NCBI GenBank assembly: GCA_944322845.1
Contig: CALUQE010000015.1
Coordinates: 1-51,916, forward strand
Reading direction: 5' to 3'
DNA: 51,916 nucleotides
Source: Candidatus Gastranaerophilales bacterium
Lineage (GTDB): Bacteria > Cyanobacteriota > Vampirovibrionia > Gastranaerophilales > Gastranaerophilaceae
Made by a program: the position numbers and the translations under genes. The notes beneath the pieces are model-generated. The model ran no database searches, was not told where the DNA came from, and was given only the letters and a program-made list of their open reading frames with translations. Shown here piece after piece: positions 44,933 to 51,916 of this stretch; the stretch's first letter is position 1, and each line of letters opens with the position of its first letter.

Positions 44933-44996
44933 AGTATACTTGTCTATATGGAAAGTATACATTCTTGTGTTAAGTTTGTCAATAGAGTAGTATACT
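44933..44996. promoter_or_regulatory. Divergent promoter region with three AGTATAC operators
   Basis: AGTATACT occurs at 44933-44940 and 44989-44996, and AGTATACA at 44954-44961. On the minus strand TTGACA (complement of 44977-44982) and TATACT (complement of 44954-44959) are separated by exactly 17 nt, giving a consensus promoter for the 53-residue gene. The right-hand AGTATACT includes a possible -10 (TATACT, 44991-44996) so close to the XRE gene's ATG that its mRNA would be nearly leaderless. Repressor binding could control both directions. Confidence 0.72.
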
Positions 44997-45000
44997 TTTT

Positions 45001-45243
45001 ATGATGACAAGTAAACTTGATAATATTGTAAGTAAAATTGGTCTAAAAATTAAATTGCTGCGTAATATGCAAGGACTTAGTCAGGAAGAATTTGCGGAAA
45101 AAGCTAGGCTAAGTAAAAATTCTCTCGGTGCAATCGAACGTGGCACAAGTGCTGCGGGAATCGATACCTTAGACCGTATAGCAAAAGCTCTGGGAATCGA
45201 ACTAAAAGAACTTGTAGATGTGTCTAAAATTGATTTAGACTAA
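45001..45243 (+). CDS. XRE-family transcriptional regulator
   Basis: The 80-residue product is a Cro/CI-type HTH: KIGLKIKLLRNMQGLSQEEFAEKARLSKNSLGAIERGTSAAGIDTLDRIAKALGIELKELV. The recognition helix is SKNSLGAIERG. Two ATG codons lie in tandem at 45001 and 45004, and no ribosome site precedes them. It faces the 53-residue gene across three AGTATAC sites and is followed on the same strand, after 74 bp, by a 23-residue hydrophobic ORF. Confidence 0.88.
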   Translation: MMTSKLDNIVSKIGLKIKLLRNMQGLSQEEFAEKARLSKNSLGAIERGTSAAGIDTLDRIAKALGIELKELVDVSKIDLD

Positions 45244-45247
45244 TAAA

Positions 45248-45433
45248 GACTTTGAACTTTGAAAAAAATACAGGCTAAAGATTTTAACATATTTTAACTA
45301 ACGGAAAGGAGGTTAAAATGTTAGTTAAAATCAACGAAGAAGAACTATTACTAATACTAGTAATAGTTCTTACACTCAAAGTCCTTTAATCGGGACTGCG
45401 GGTAAGGGTAGTTGCATTACCCTTGCCTGTATT
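45248..45433 (+). promoter_or_regulatory. Folded UTRs around the 23-residue hydrophobic ORF
   Basis: Several perfect complementarities occur. AATACAGGC (45267-45275) pairs with GCCTGTATT (45425-45433). GACTTTGA (45248-45255) pairs with TCAAAGTC (45376-45383). ATTTTAACTAAC (45291-45302) pairs with GTTAGTTAAAAT (45320-45331), enclosing the ribosome site and ATG. AAGGGTA (45404-45410) pairs with TACCCTT (45418-45424) as a 3' hairpin. The first two pairings cross each other, so they imply either a pseudoknot or alternative folds. Confidence 0.65.
45318..45389 (+). CDS. 23-residue hydrophobic peptide, candidate type I toxin
   Basis: The ORF begins MLVKINEEE, continues with a run of Leu/Ile/Val (LLLILVIVLTL) and ends KVL. 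AAAGGAGG (45305-45312) lies 5 nt before the ATG. A 13-bp perfect inverted repeat lies inside the coding region (45341-45353 with 45358-45370), and a 12-bp stem encloses the ribosome site and start codon. The 5' and 3' UTRs are complementary over 9 bp. The same layout occurs at 4784-4846 downstream of another XRE gene, though the peptide sequences differ. Such a peptide would insert in the membrane. Toxicity and any antisense RNA are inferred, not seen. Confidence 0.6.
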   Translation: MLVKINEEELLLILVIVLTLKVL

Positions 45434-45478
45434 CTTATTATAACGTGTTTTATTAAAAATACAAGCCGGAAGGAAAAT

Positions 45479-46372
45479 ATGAACAATTACTACGAACTAA
45501 AAATTTCAATAAATCCTGATATGGAAGAAATAGTATCAGATATCTGTTTTTCAAATTTTGACTGCGAAGGTGTGGTTCTTGCTGAAGAAGCATACAAAGA
45601 TTTGGAAATGACTTCCACAACAAGAGGAACACTCAGAGTATTTTTGACGGACTTAAAAAATAATCCGTCAGAAGTTTTGCAAACCGAGCGCGAATTATTG
45701 AAAGAGCGCGGTTTTACTGATGAAGAACTCGGAAGCTGGGAAATTACTCTGGACGAAAAAGAAAATCAGGATTGGTCTAAAAAATGGAAAGAAAAATGGA
45801 CCGTAACCCGTGTTTCCGAAAAAATTGCAGTTGTGCCGAGTTGGCTTGAATATGCACCGAAAGAAGGCGAGATTACTATTACACTGGACCCCGGCTGTGC
45901 GTTCGGAACAGGTACACACCAGACTACACAGCTTTGTATGAAAGCGCTTGAAAAATATATGCCTCAAGGGGCGGAAGTTGCCGATATAGGAACAGGTTCG
46001 GGTATTCTTGCAATATGCGCACTAAAACTCGGCGCAAAGTCGGCTTACGGCTGCGATAACGACGAAACAGTCATTGATGTTTGCAAGGAGAATGCAAGAA
46101 TTAATCATGTAAATTGTACGTTTGAACTCGGAACAGCAGATAAAATTACCAGGCAGTATGATTTTGTCTGCGCAAATATTTTACATAATATTCTGGCTCA
46201 GATTATGGGTGATTTGAAAAAGATTATGAAACCTGCAGGCAGAATGGTTTTGAGCGGAATTTTAAACGATAAAAAAGATATTGTACTTGACGCCGTGCAA
46301 AAACACGAACTTAAAGTTATGGAAATAATGACGCAGGATCAGTGGGTGGCTATTATTGTAGAAAATTCTTAA
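45479..46372 (+). CDS. prmA: Ribosomal protein L11 methyltransferase
   Basis: PrmA trimethylates ribosomal protein L11 using SAM. The 297-residue product has an N-terminal substrate-binding domain and the segment ENQDWSKKWKEKWTVTRVSEKIAVVPSWLEY typical of PrmA. Next comes ITLDPGCAFGTGTHQTTQLCMKAL (the DPG-x-AFGTG-x-H-x-TT motif), SAM motif I VADIGTGSGILAICALKLGA and DFVCANILHNIL. GGAAGGAAA precedes the ATG. Length is normal. Confidence 0.96.
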   Translation: MNNYYELKISINPDMEEIVSDICFSNFDCEGVVLAEEAYKDLEMTSTTRGTLRVFLTDLKNNPSEVLQTERELLKERGFTDEELGSWEITLDEKENQDWSKKWKEKWTVTRVSEKIAVVPSWLEYAPKEGEITITLDPGCAFGTGTHQTTQLCMKALEKYMPQGAEVADIGTGSGILAICALKLGAKSAYGCDNDETVIDVCKENARINHVNCTFELGTADKITRQYDFVCANILHNILAQIMGDLKKIMKPAGRMVLSGILNDKKDIVLDAVQKHELKVMEIMTQDQWVAIIVENS

Positions 46373-46435
46373 TTTACTCCTGAAAATTACCTGTTGGTTT
46401 AATGAAAATTTAATCAGAATATTTACAATATAAAT

Positions 46436-46825
46436 ATGACTGATTTAATCTGGTATGATACTCTTACAAAACCAATGTTTATGCCGCCGGGCGGAGTTTT
46501 TGCACCTGCGTGGGTTTTTCTCTACGTCTCAATTCTTGTTGCGCTGTTAATCTTTATAACCGCAAAAACACCGCTCAGCAAAAAAGAGGGATATGTTTAT
46601 TTCGGGCTTCAAATGTTTTTTAATATTCTGTGGATACCTGTATTTTTTATTCTGCATAATCCGGCTCTCGCGCTCGGAGTAATTATTATTCTGGATATTT
46701 TTACATTTATGAACATAAGAGGGTTTTATAAATGCTCAAAACTTGCCGGACTTCTTCTCGTTCCTTATTTCTTGTGGCTTCTGTTTGCGACTTATCTGAA
46801 CGCGGGAGTTGTATTTTTAAATTAA
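46436..46825 (+). CDS. TspO/MBR family membrane protein
   Basis: The 129-residue product has five hydrophobic helices and the TspO pattern: WYDTLTKPMFMPPGGVFAPAWVFLYVSI, then LQMFFNILWIPVFFILHNPALAL and LLLVPYFLWLLFATYLNAGVVFLN. TspO proteins bind porphyrins and related tetrapyrroles and take part in stress responses; bacterial forms lie in the outer or inner membrane. It is short compared with the usual 150-160 residues, mostly through a shorter N-terminus and loops. Confidence 0.93.
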   Translation: MTDLIWYDTLTKPMFMPPGGVFAPAWVFLYVSILVALLIFITAKTPLSKKEGYVYFGLQMFFNILWIPVFFILHNPALALGVIIILDIFTFMNIRGFYKCSKLAGLLLVPYFLWLLFATYLNAGVVFLN

Positions 46826-46826
46826 A

Positions 46827-46856
46827 AAGACCGGCTTGAATACCGGTCTTTTACTA
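46827..46856. terminator. Bidirectional terminator between tspO and ftsZ
   Basis: AAAGACCGG and CCGGTCTTT form a perfect 9-bp stem around CTTGAATA, with an A-run before and T residues after. It serves the convergent tspO-like and ftsZ genes. Confidence 0.88.
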
Positions 46857-46878
46857 TATATACTAACCTCTACACATA

Positions 46879-48057
46879 TTACTTGCGTAAGAAATCAGGG
46901 ATTTGAATGTCTGAGAAATTAGACATCGTCGGAGCTTTAGGCTGCTGCGTATTATTGAATGCTCCTGAGAAGAATTCTGCAGCACTGATTGAACGATTTT
47001 CCACTTTCTCTTCAATCGGCATTTGTGATTTAAGTTCAAAACCTGTAGCGATAACAGTGATTTGAATTTCACCCTGAATATTATCATCAACAACAGCACC
47101 GATGATAACTCTTGCATCATCCAATACTGCATCATTAATGATGTTTGTAGCATCCGTAACTTCGTGAAGTGTCATATCAGGGCCGCCTGTAATGTTAACG
47201 ATAACACCTGATGCACCGTTGATTGAAGTTTCGAGAAGCTGTGAATTAATTGCGATTTTAGCAGCTTCGATAGCTCTGCCTTCGCCGGTACCGCGTCCGA
47301 TACCCATCAATGCTGAGCCTGATGCAGCCATTACACTCTTAACATCGGCAAAGTCAACGTTAATCAAACCAGGTATAGTAATTATGTCAGAGATACCCTG
47401 AACACCTCTCAAAAGAACTTCATCAACAACGATGAAAGATTCCTGAAGAGAAACACGTCTGTCAACAACATCGAGCAGTTTGTCGTTAGGAATAACGATA
47501 AGAGCATCAACAGATTCTCTGAGTTTTTCCAAACCTTGCTGAGCCTGATTTTGTCTTCTTTTACCTTCAAAAGAGAACGGTTTTGTAACAACACCGATAG
47601 TTAAGATACCCAAATCTTTAGCGATTTTAGCAACTACAGGAGCAGCACCGGTACCTGTTCCGCCGCCCATACCTGCGGTTACGAAAACCATATCTGCGCC
47701 TTCGATAGCGCTCGTAATTTCCTGCTGAGCTTCTTCAGCAGCTTTTTCACCAACCTGAGGTTCACCGCCGGCACCAAGACCGTTTGTTAATTTTGCACCA
47801 AGCTGGATTTTATTTTTGCATGCAGAATAATTTAATACCTGTAAGTCGGTATTCATCAACCAGAATTCAACACCTGTCAAACCTGATTTAATCATTCTGT
47901 TAACAGCATTTCCGCCGCCGCCGCCAACACCGATTACTTTAATTTTAGCGGGATTAATCCCCGGAGCCGGCTGCAACTCCATATTATCAGATGATTGAAT
48001 ATTTTGAAAACCTTCAACATCTTTTCTTCCAAAAATATCCGGTCCTAAATTGTCCAC
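46879..48057 (-). CDS. ftsZ: Cell division protein FtsZ
   Basis: FtsZ is the tubulin-like GTPase that forms the division ring. The 392-residue product has [18 protein letters not shown], the tubulin signature [21 protein letters not shown], the T7 loop region [26 protein letters not shown] and the conserved C-terminal tail IQIPDFLRK that binds FtsA/ZipA-type partners. The 36-residue N-terminal extension before the GTPase domain is longer than in E. coli and similar in kind to cyanobacterial FtsZ. It is monocistronic here, without ftsA or ftsQ. The 254-bp region upstream (48058-48311) contains no other gene. Confidence 0.98.
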   Translation of the reverse strand: MDNLGPDIFGRKDVEGFQNIQSSDNMELQPAPGINPAKIKVIGVGGGGGNAVNRMIKSGLTGVEFWLMNTDLQVLNYSACKNKIQLGAKLTNGLGAGGEPQVGEKAAEEAQQEITSAIEGADMVFVTAGMGGGTGTGAAPVVAKIAKDLGILTIGVVTKPFSFEGKRRQNQAQQGLEKLRESVDALIVIPNDKLLDVVDRRVSLQESFIVVDEVLLRGVQGISDIITIPGLINVDFADVKSVMAASGSALMGIGRGTGEGRAIEAAKIAINSQLLETSINGASGVIVNITGGPDMTLHEVTDATNIINDAVLDDARVIIGAVVDDNIQGEIQITVIATGFELKSQMPIEEKVENRSISAAEFFSGAFNNTQQPKAPTMSNFSDIQIPDFLRK

Positions 48058-48311
48058 GATTATTCCTCTTTTTTCTACATTAACTATACTATACCACTAT
48101 ATTAACATACTATTTTAAAGACAAACAAATGTAAAGTTATTAGAGCCAAATTTAATATAAATTTACATGATTAAAACCATGTAGTATCAAGGGTTAGGAC
48201 GTTTTTTAACAGGCGGGACGGACGTAATATTAAGAAATGTAAATCTTTGAAATTTTATTAGCAAAAAATAGTGTTATACGTTTTCCAATATTTAAGGAAA
48301 GTGTGTAATTA

Positions 48312-49928
48312 ATGTCGGCATTTGGAGATTATAAATCTTATAAACTTTATGAACCTGCTTATGACGGCTGGTTTAACAGGCGTGAGTATGTGGATGCAAA
48401 GCGAAGGGAATTTTTGCGCCGGAATCCTGATAAGATTGATGAGAGAGATATTCAGCGCGGAAAAACTCTGATACACGCAATTGACGTTATGGATGAGTAT
48501 TCCCAGAAACGCGCAGAGGATATGGAAGTTGCAACAGAAACCGCAGTAGGCTACGGACTTGATGCGGCAATATTCGGCGGGGCGGCAATCGGCGGAATTA
48601 TCGGGAACTTAAAACCGGTTAAAAGCGCTCTAAACAAGTATTTTAAAAACAGCAAAAATCAAAAACTTATAACAACGGCTCTTCCGCTGGGAGCGGGGGC
48701 GATTGCAGGTATTATAGCAGCTTTTCCTCTTTATGCCTGGGCGGCAAAGGCCGAAATCGCAGCTTCAAGGCGCGGACGGTTCGAAGCAATGAGGAAAGAT
48801 TTAAAAAATCCGAAGGGATTTGCCGTGCTGACGGATGAGCAGATGAAGCTTGCGCAGGAAAAAGCGAAAGAGGTTGTGCTTGAAGCGGATAAAAAGCCTC
48901 ATTTTCAGATCGGACAGAGTATGAAAGCTCTTAAAGATATGGCGCTGGACAGCAAAGAATATCTTGCACACAAAAAACAGTTTGATTTGGAATTAATGGA
49001 GGCGGAACAGCATTTTAATGATAAAATGACGCCTGAAGAAATTTTGAAGGCAAAAAAAGATCAGCAGTTATTGACAAAGCTTGTTGAAAAAATTGATATT
49101 GCCTCTCAGGATTATGCGGAAAATGCTGAACTTGCGACTCAGACGGCAGTTGCCGGAGCACTTGCGCTCGGAACATTATTCAATTTGCTCTTGAGTAAGT
49201 CGCTCAAAGCATTAAAAATTAAATCCGAAGGAAAAATTACCGCAATTTCTCAGGTCATTTCAGTAATAATTCCGATAGTTTTTTCGATTGCTGCCGCGCA
49301 GATTCAGAAACAGGCGTCCAGAGTCGGAAGGTTCAAGATTAAGCAGGATTTGCTGAATAATCCGGAAAAACTTGTTTATGTTTCTGATGAAAATATTGAA
49401 GGGATTAAAGATATTTCTGTTGAAAAAAACAAAAAAGAAAATATTTTTAAGTTTTTAAAAAATGCCTGGAAAAACAATAAGGAATACAATCAATATAAAG
49501 CTACGGCAGCCAGAGAAGAAGAAAAATTCTATAAGGCGGTAGAAACTCTTGATTTAACTCCCGAGCAGATAAAAGACGCTGAAACATTACAGAGAAATAC
49601 ATTTAAGACATTTAACAAGGTTGATGAAAAATCACAAAAATATTCTGAAAGTATAGAAGCTCTGGGACAATCCGTTGCACTTCCGATTTCACTTTTGTTT
49701 ACAGGTGCCGGTGCTGCTATCGGAACAAAATATCTGGTTAAGTCTGTAAATATGAAATCAAAATTAGCGATGGCGTCTAATGTAAGCAAGTATTTGGGAG
49801 TTATTCTTTTGAGTACAATACCTTCCATTTTTATAAATGCTTATATTACCCGCGAGCAGAAGAAGGCTTCCCGAATAGCAAATATGCTTGCAATAAATGA
49901 AATGCAGGATTACAGGTATTTCAGGTAA
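48312..49928 (+). CDS. Triplicated membrane protein, unknown function
   Basis: The 538-residue product is built from three diverged repeats of about 175 residues, roughly 26-200, 217-380 and 391-538. Each has a charged helix (YVDAKRREF / YLAHKKQFD / YNQYKATAA), then D-x-x-SQ-x-YAE-x-x-E-x-ATQTAV-like helices (DEYSQKRAEDMEVATETAV, DIASQDYAENAELATQTAV, DEKSQKYSESIEALGQSV). A first glycine/alanine-rich membrane helix follows, then a second one ending in QKQASRVGRF-type sequence (AEIAASRRGRFEAM, QIQKQASRVGRFKI, REQKKASRIANML). Six membrane helices result. No signal peptide. Function unknown; the three-fold design suggests a pore or scaffold. Confidence 0.8.
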   Translation: MSAFGDYKSYKLYEPAYDGWFNRREYVDAKRREFLRRNPDKIDERDIQRGKTLIHAIDVMDEYSQKRAEDMEVATETAVGYGLDAAIFGGAAIGGIIGNLKPVKSALNKYFKNSKNQKLITTALPLGAGAIAGIIAAFPLYAWAAKAEIAASRRGRFEAMRKDLKNPKGFAVLTDEQMKLAQEKAKEVVLEADKKPHFQIGQSMKALKDMALDSKEYLAHKKQFDLELMEAEQHFNDKMTPEEILKAKKDQQLLTKLVEKIDIASQDYAENAELATQTAVAGALALGTLFNLLLSKSLKALKIKSEGKITAISQVISVIIPIVFSIAAAQIQKQASRVGRFKIKQDLLNNPEKLVYVSDENIEGIKDISVEKNKKENIFKFLKNAWKNNKEYNQYKATAAREEEKFYKAVETLDLTPEQIKDAETLQRNTFKTFNKVDEKSQKYSESIEALGQSVALPISLLFTGAGAAIGTKYLVKSVNMKSKLAMASNVSKYLGVILLSTIPSIFINAYITREQKKASRIANMLAINEMQDYRYFR

Positions 49929-49974
49929 AAAGTACTTGATTTCTGTTTTTGGCGTTTTATAATTATTTATATAT

Positions 49975-50121
49975 CGGGATGTAGCAGGGTCGCCCGTTGG
50001 CAAGGTGCCGGTGGCACGTTGACAATGGGGCAGGCGAAAGAAGAGCCTCTGGCTCGCGGGAGCCGTTTAGAAGATAGACCAAACTGCGCTTCTCGGAAAA
50101 AAAGACAATTTTATAATTTAT
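49975..50121 (+). repeat. Upstream element copying the tRNA-Pro 5' end
   Basis: CGGGATGTAGC at 49975-49985 repeats the first 11 residues of tRNA-Pro, and the bases before it (TTTTATAATT) repeat the sequence before the real tRNA. A G+C-rich segment follows (49986 to about 50065). ACCAAACTGCGC at 50078-50089 is the exact reverse complement of tRNA residues 10-21 (50131-50142) and ends 33 nt before the tRNA. The tRNA-Leu at 145 has the same layout with the same 33-nt spacing. Confidence 0.75.
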
Positions 50122-50195
50122 CGGGATGTAGCGCAGTTTGGTAGCGCACCGTGTTCGGGTCGCGGGGGTCGCAAGTTCGAATCTTGTCATCCCGA
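50122..50195 (+). tRNA. tRNA-Pro (anticodon CGG)
   Basis: A complete cloverleaf: acceptor CGGGATG/CATCCCG with discriminator A, D-arm GCGC-AGTTTGGTA-GCGC, anticodon stem CCGTG/CGCGG around TTCGGGT (anticodon CGG, decoding CCG), and T-arm GCAAG-TTCGAAT-CTTGT. CCA is not encoded. Confidence 0.97.
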
Positions 50196-50394
50196 TATTT
50201 TTTTGACTAGTAAAATCAACCACTTCAGCCCTTTACTGTAACGATTTGTAAACATTTTTTCAAAAACCCTAAAGTTTTTGAAAAAAATGCCGTTAACATA
50301 TCTGTAAGCAAAAATAAAGCAAAACAAAATCGTGTATAAAAAGGGAGTTCGGTGAACTTAATTACCATCCCGCTGTTGATTAAGAGGTATAGTG

Positions 50395-50568
50395 ATGGAC
50401 GAACATGAAGCACTAATTGAATATTCCGAGATGACATCATTTGATTTCAACTCAAAAGAATTTCAGGAAGTCAGAAGGGATTACATCGAATGCAGAGATG
50501 TTGTATCGAACCTTATGCAGTTTATGAAAGGTGTAATTAATACTTTGAAACCTGCAAAAAATTATTAA
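50395..50568 (+). CDS. 57-residue hypothetical protein
   Basis: The ORF starts at ATG 50395, 7 nt after GAGG, and stops with TAA that overlaps the ribosome site of the next gene (TAAGGAG). The product starts MDEHEALIEYSEMTSFDF and ends MKGVINTLKPAKNY; the middle is charged and helical (SKEFQEVRRDYIECRDVVSNLMQ). It is not recognised. Tight spacing to the 80-residue gene suggests the two act together. Confidence 0.7.
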   Translation: MDEHEALIEYSEMTSFDFNSKEFQEVRRDYIECRDVVSNLMQFMKGVINTLKPAKNY

Positions 50569-50576
50569 GGAGTACT

Positions 50577-50819
50577 ATGAGTATTGAAAAAGAATACAGT
50601 AATAAATGTTTTTCGCCAAATTGGCTGGAGGTCAGTTTGGACGAGGCAGAAGAAGGGCAGACAGTAAAGGAGGAACGCCTAGAGAGTAAACGACGTAAAG
50701 ATCTGAATACTTTATTAAAAGAGCTTGATGAAATCAAGCAAAACATTGAAAGAGCTGCAGAAAAGCAGCACCGACTGGCAAACTTAATGAGTTATTACAC
50801 CGGTGAATTTGCAAAGTAA
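50577..50819 (+). CDS. 80-residue coiled-coil hypothetical protein
   Basis: The product is unrecognised. The first 35 residues are acidic (SPNWLEVSLDEAEEGQTVKEE). The rest is a long amphipathic helix, KRRKDLNTLLKELDEIKQNIERAAEKQHRLANLMSYYTGE, likely a coiled coil. AAGGAG lies 6 nt before the ATG and overlaps the stop of the upstream 57-residue gene. A good terminator follows at 50854, so the pair is a two-gene operon. No membrane segment. Confidence 0.72.
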   Translation: MSIEKEYSNKCFSPNWLEVSLDEAEEGQTVKEERLESKRRKDLNTLLKELDEIKQNIERAAEKQHRLANLMSYYTGEFAK

Positions 50820-50853
50820 ACTCGTTGGTTCAGCGGGCAAAATTTGAAACGAA

Positions 50854-50892
50854 AAAGACAGTAGTTATGAGATGCTGTCTTTTTTGTTTTTT
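50854..50892 (+). terminator. Intrinsic terminator of the two-gene small-protein operon
   Basis: AAAAAGACAG pairs with CTGTCTTTTT around TAGTTATGAGATG and is followed by a long T-run. It lies 35 bp after the stop of the 80-residue gene. Confidence 0.9.
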
Positions 50893-50910
50893 TTTTTTTA
50901 ATAAAATTAT

Positions 50911-51155
50911 CGGCCGGCATAGGTGGTATCTACTAATTAGAATTGTTCTTCCAGGCCAACCTCTGCTGACCTTGCTACAGGCGGGCTGCATAGGGCGCTT
51001 ATATTTTATGGTCGATTGGCATTGGTAAAATTTACTAATTAGAATTGTTCATCCCTGCCAACCTCTGCTGACCTTACTACAAGCTGGCTGCATCTGGCGC
51101 TTATGTTTTCTGTTCGGCTGGCATCGGTGATATCTACTAATTAGAATTGTGCACG
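50911..51155. repeat. 102-bp tandem repeat, 2.4 copies
   Basis: Units begin at 50911, 51013 and 51115, each exactly 102 bp apart. Shared blocks are GGCAT-x-GGT, TACTAATTAGAATTGT, CCAACCTCTGCTGACCTT, and GGCTGCAT-x-x-GGCGCTTAT. The third copy stops after 41 bp, just before the 3' end of rnhB. Part of the unit (CTCTGCTGACCTTGCT plus CGCTT) also occurs at 18830-18871. The rest of the gap between 50820 and 51158 holds only the terminator above. I see no gene in it. Confidence 0.85.
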
Positions 51156-51158
51156 CTT

Positions 51159-51797
51159 TTACAAACCGGCTGTGGAGGCCAATTTTGCAAAATGCTTACG
51201 CAAAAAAGACGGACGATGGTATTTGCACAATCCGTATTTATCAATTGCGTCTAAGTGTTCTTTTGTTAAATAACCTGCGTTTTTCGCCCAATTGTACATA
51301 GGAAATTCTGCGTGAAGTTTTGTCATATATCTGTCTCGGCTGACTTTTGCCAGAATACTTGCGGCTGCAATTGAGGCGGATTTTGAATCCCCTTTTATTA
51401 TATATTGCTGATTGTATCCAAAATCCTTAATCAGCTTGTTGCCGTCGACCAAAACCAGTGTATCAGGCTTTGTAATAACTCCGGAACATGCTATATTCAT
51501 TGCTTTTAAAGAAGAATTTAAAATATTAATTTTTTCAATTTCATCAACTTCAATACATACAATTTTGTTGCGGGTGTTGTTTTTAATAGTTTCGTAAATA
51601 GCTTCACGCTTTTTGGGAGTAAGTTTTTTTGAATCATTCAGAATACTTAAATCTTTTACGAGCCCCTCCGTAACTTTTTCAAATTCAACCGCAGCTGCGA
51701 AAACTCCGCCTGCGGCAGTGCCTCTTCCGGCTTCATCCGTTCCGACAATACTGCGCTTAAAATTTTTATCGAATTCAAAAAGCTGTTCTGATGTCAT
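51159..51797 (-). CDS. rnhB: Ribonuclease HII
   Basis: RNase HII cleaves RNA in RNA-DNA hybrids and removes single ribonucleotides from DNA. The 212-residue product has the first catalytic motif IVGTDEAGRGTAAGGVFAAAV (normally G-x-DE-x-GRG-x-LAGPV, so the loop after GRG has drifted), LNDSKKLTPKKREAIYETI, LVLVDGNKLIKDF and SIAAASILAKVSRDRYM with the last catalytic aspartate. GYLTKEHLDAIDKYGLCKYHRPSF closes the domain. Length is normal. The tandem repeat begins 4 bp after its stop. Confidence 0.95.
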   Translation of the reverse strand: MTSEQLFEFDKNFKRSIVGTDEAGRGTAAGGVFAAAVEFEKVTEGLVKDLSILNDSKKLTPKKREAIYETIKNNTRNKIVCIEVDEIEKINILNSSLKAMNIACSGVITKPDTLVLVDGNKLIKDFGYNQQYIIKGDSKSASIAAASILAKVSRDRYMTKLHAEFPMYNWAKNAGYLTKEHLDAIDKYGLCKYHRPSFLRKHFAKLASTAGL

Positions 51798-51916
51798 AAA
51801 TGTATTTTAACACGAAGAATATGTATGAATATTTATAATTGTAAAAGAACACATGGTTTGATTTCTTGTTACAGATGGTTTGATTATTTTGGGCAACATA
51901 AATTTAAAATATTAAA

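Noticed and set aside
49963..50223. 86-codon ORF antisense to tRNA-Pro
   Set aside because: It reads through the complement of the tRNA and its upstream element. Such antisense-of-tRNA ORFs are well-known spurious predictions.
50225..50440. 71-codon minus-strand ORF before the 57-residue gene
   Set aside because: It overlaps the start of a better-supported small gene, has no ribosome site and looks like AT-rich shadow sequence.
50911..51155. CRISPR array
   Set aside because: Only 2.4 units of 102 bp, diverged along their whole length, with no short repeat and variable spacer pattern; no cas genes nearby.

Overview
The window is AT-rich bacterial chromosome using the standard bacterial code (TGA is a stop). 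The gene set suggests a member of the Vampirovibrionia/Melainabacteria (the non-photosynthetic sister group of cyanobacteria, most like gut Gastranaerophilales). This is an inference from four things: a detached atpD-atpC pair as in cyanobacteria, a plant/alphaproteobacterial-type glutamate-cysteine ligase, an SLH-domain envelope protein, and several long orphan proteins that begin with the same short N-terminal motif. No marker gene such as rRNA is present to prove the placement.

Layout. 1-680: tRNA-Leu(CAA) and a patchwork of short repeats. 680-6900: a PurD-like ATP-grasp protein, two lineage-type orphan proteins (one a DPP III-like metallopeptidase), a small XRE regulator with a 20-residue hydrophobic peptide, mraY, and an orphan. 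7154-20856: a surface-polysaccharide locus of about 13 glycosyltransferase-type genes, including glf (UDP-galactopyranose mutase), DUF4422, GT-D, GT2, GT17, GT8, WbsX and two RgpF-like paralogues. Its middle holds a broken HTH/glycosyltransferase chimera and a gene-conversion tract. 21005-30955: housekeeping genes (typA, rsmA, gshA, atpD, atpC), two tandem XRE genes facing a 154-residue orphan across an operator, and an FkbH-like protein. 31032-36659: a flaG-fliS-fliT-like flagellar trio, an MshEN-like protein, asparaginase, a DtxR/MntR regulator, folC and a region-1.1-less sigma-70. 36708-44703: a GH77-like protein with a tail anchor, an SLH protein, ACT and TPR proteins, a NarL-type response regulator, accD and accA. 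44708-51797: a second XRE module with a 23-residue hydrophobic peptide, prmA, tspO, ftsZ, a triplicated membrane protein, tRNA-Pro(CGG), two small orphans, a 102-bp tandem repeat and rnhB.

Two signals stand out. First, two unrelated loci (4784-5160 and 45001-45433) share one design: an XRE regulator is followed on the same strand by a very short hydrophobic ORF with an AAAGGAGG ribosome site, an inverted repeat inside the ORF, a sequestration element at the ribosome site, and a perfect 8-9 bp complementarity between 5' and 3' UTR. This resembles type I toxin mRNAs and may be an undescribed family. Second, both tRNA genes are preceded by an element of about 150 nt that starts with a copy of that tRNA's own 5' end and ends in a perfect antisense copy of its D-arm region, placed exactly 33 nt before the mature tRNA in both cases.

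Most genes are in short same-strand runs with tight or overlapping junctions (atpD-atpC-28770-29204; flaG-fliS-fliT; accD-accA; the minus-strand run 14382 to 7154). Extended -10 promoters (TGnTATAAT) can be seen upstream of several units.
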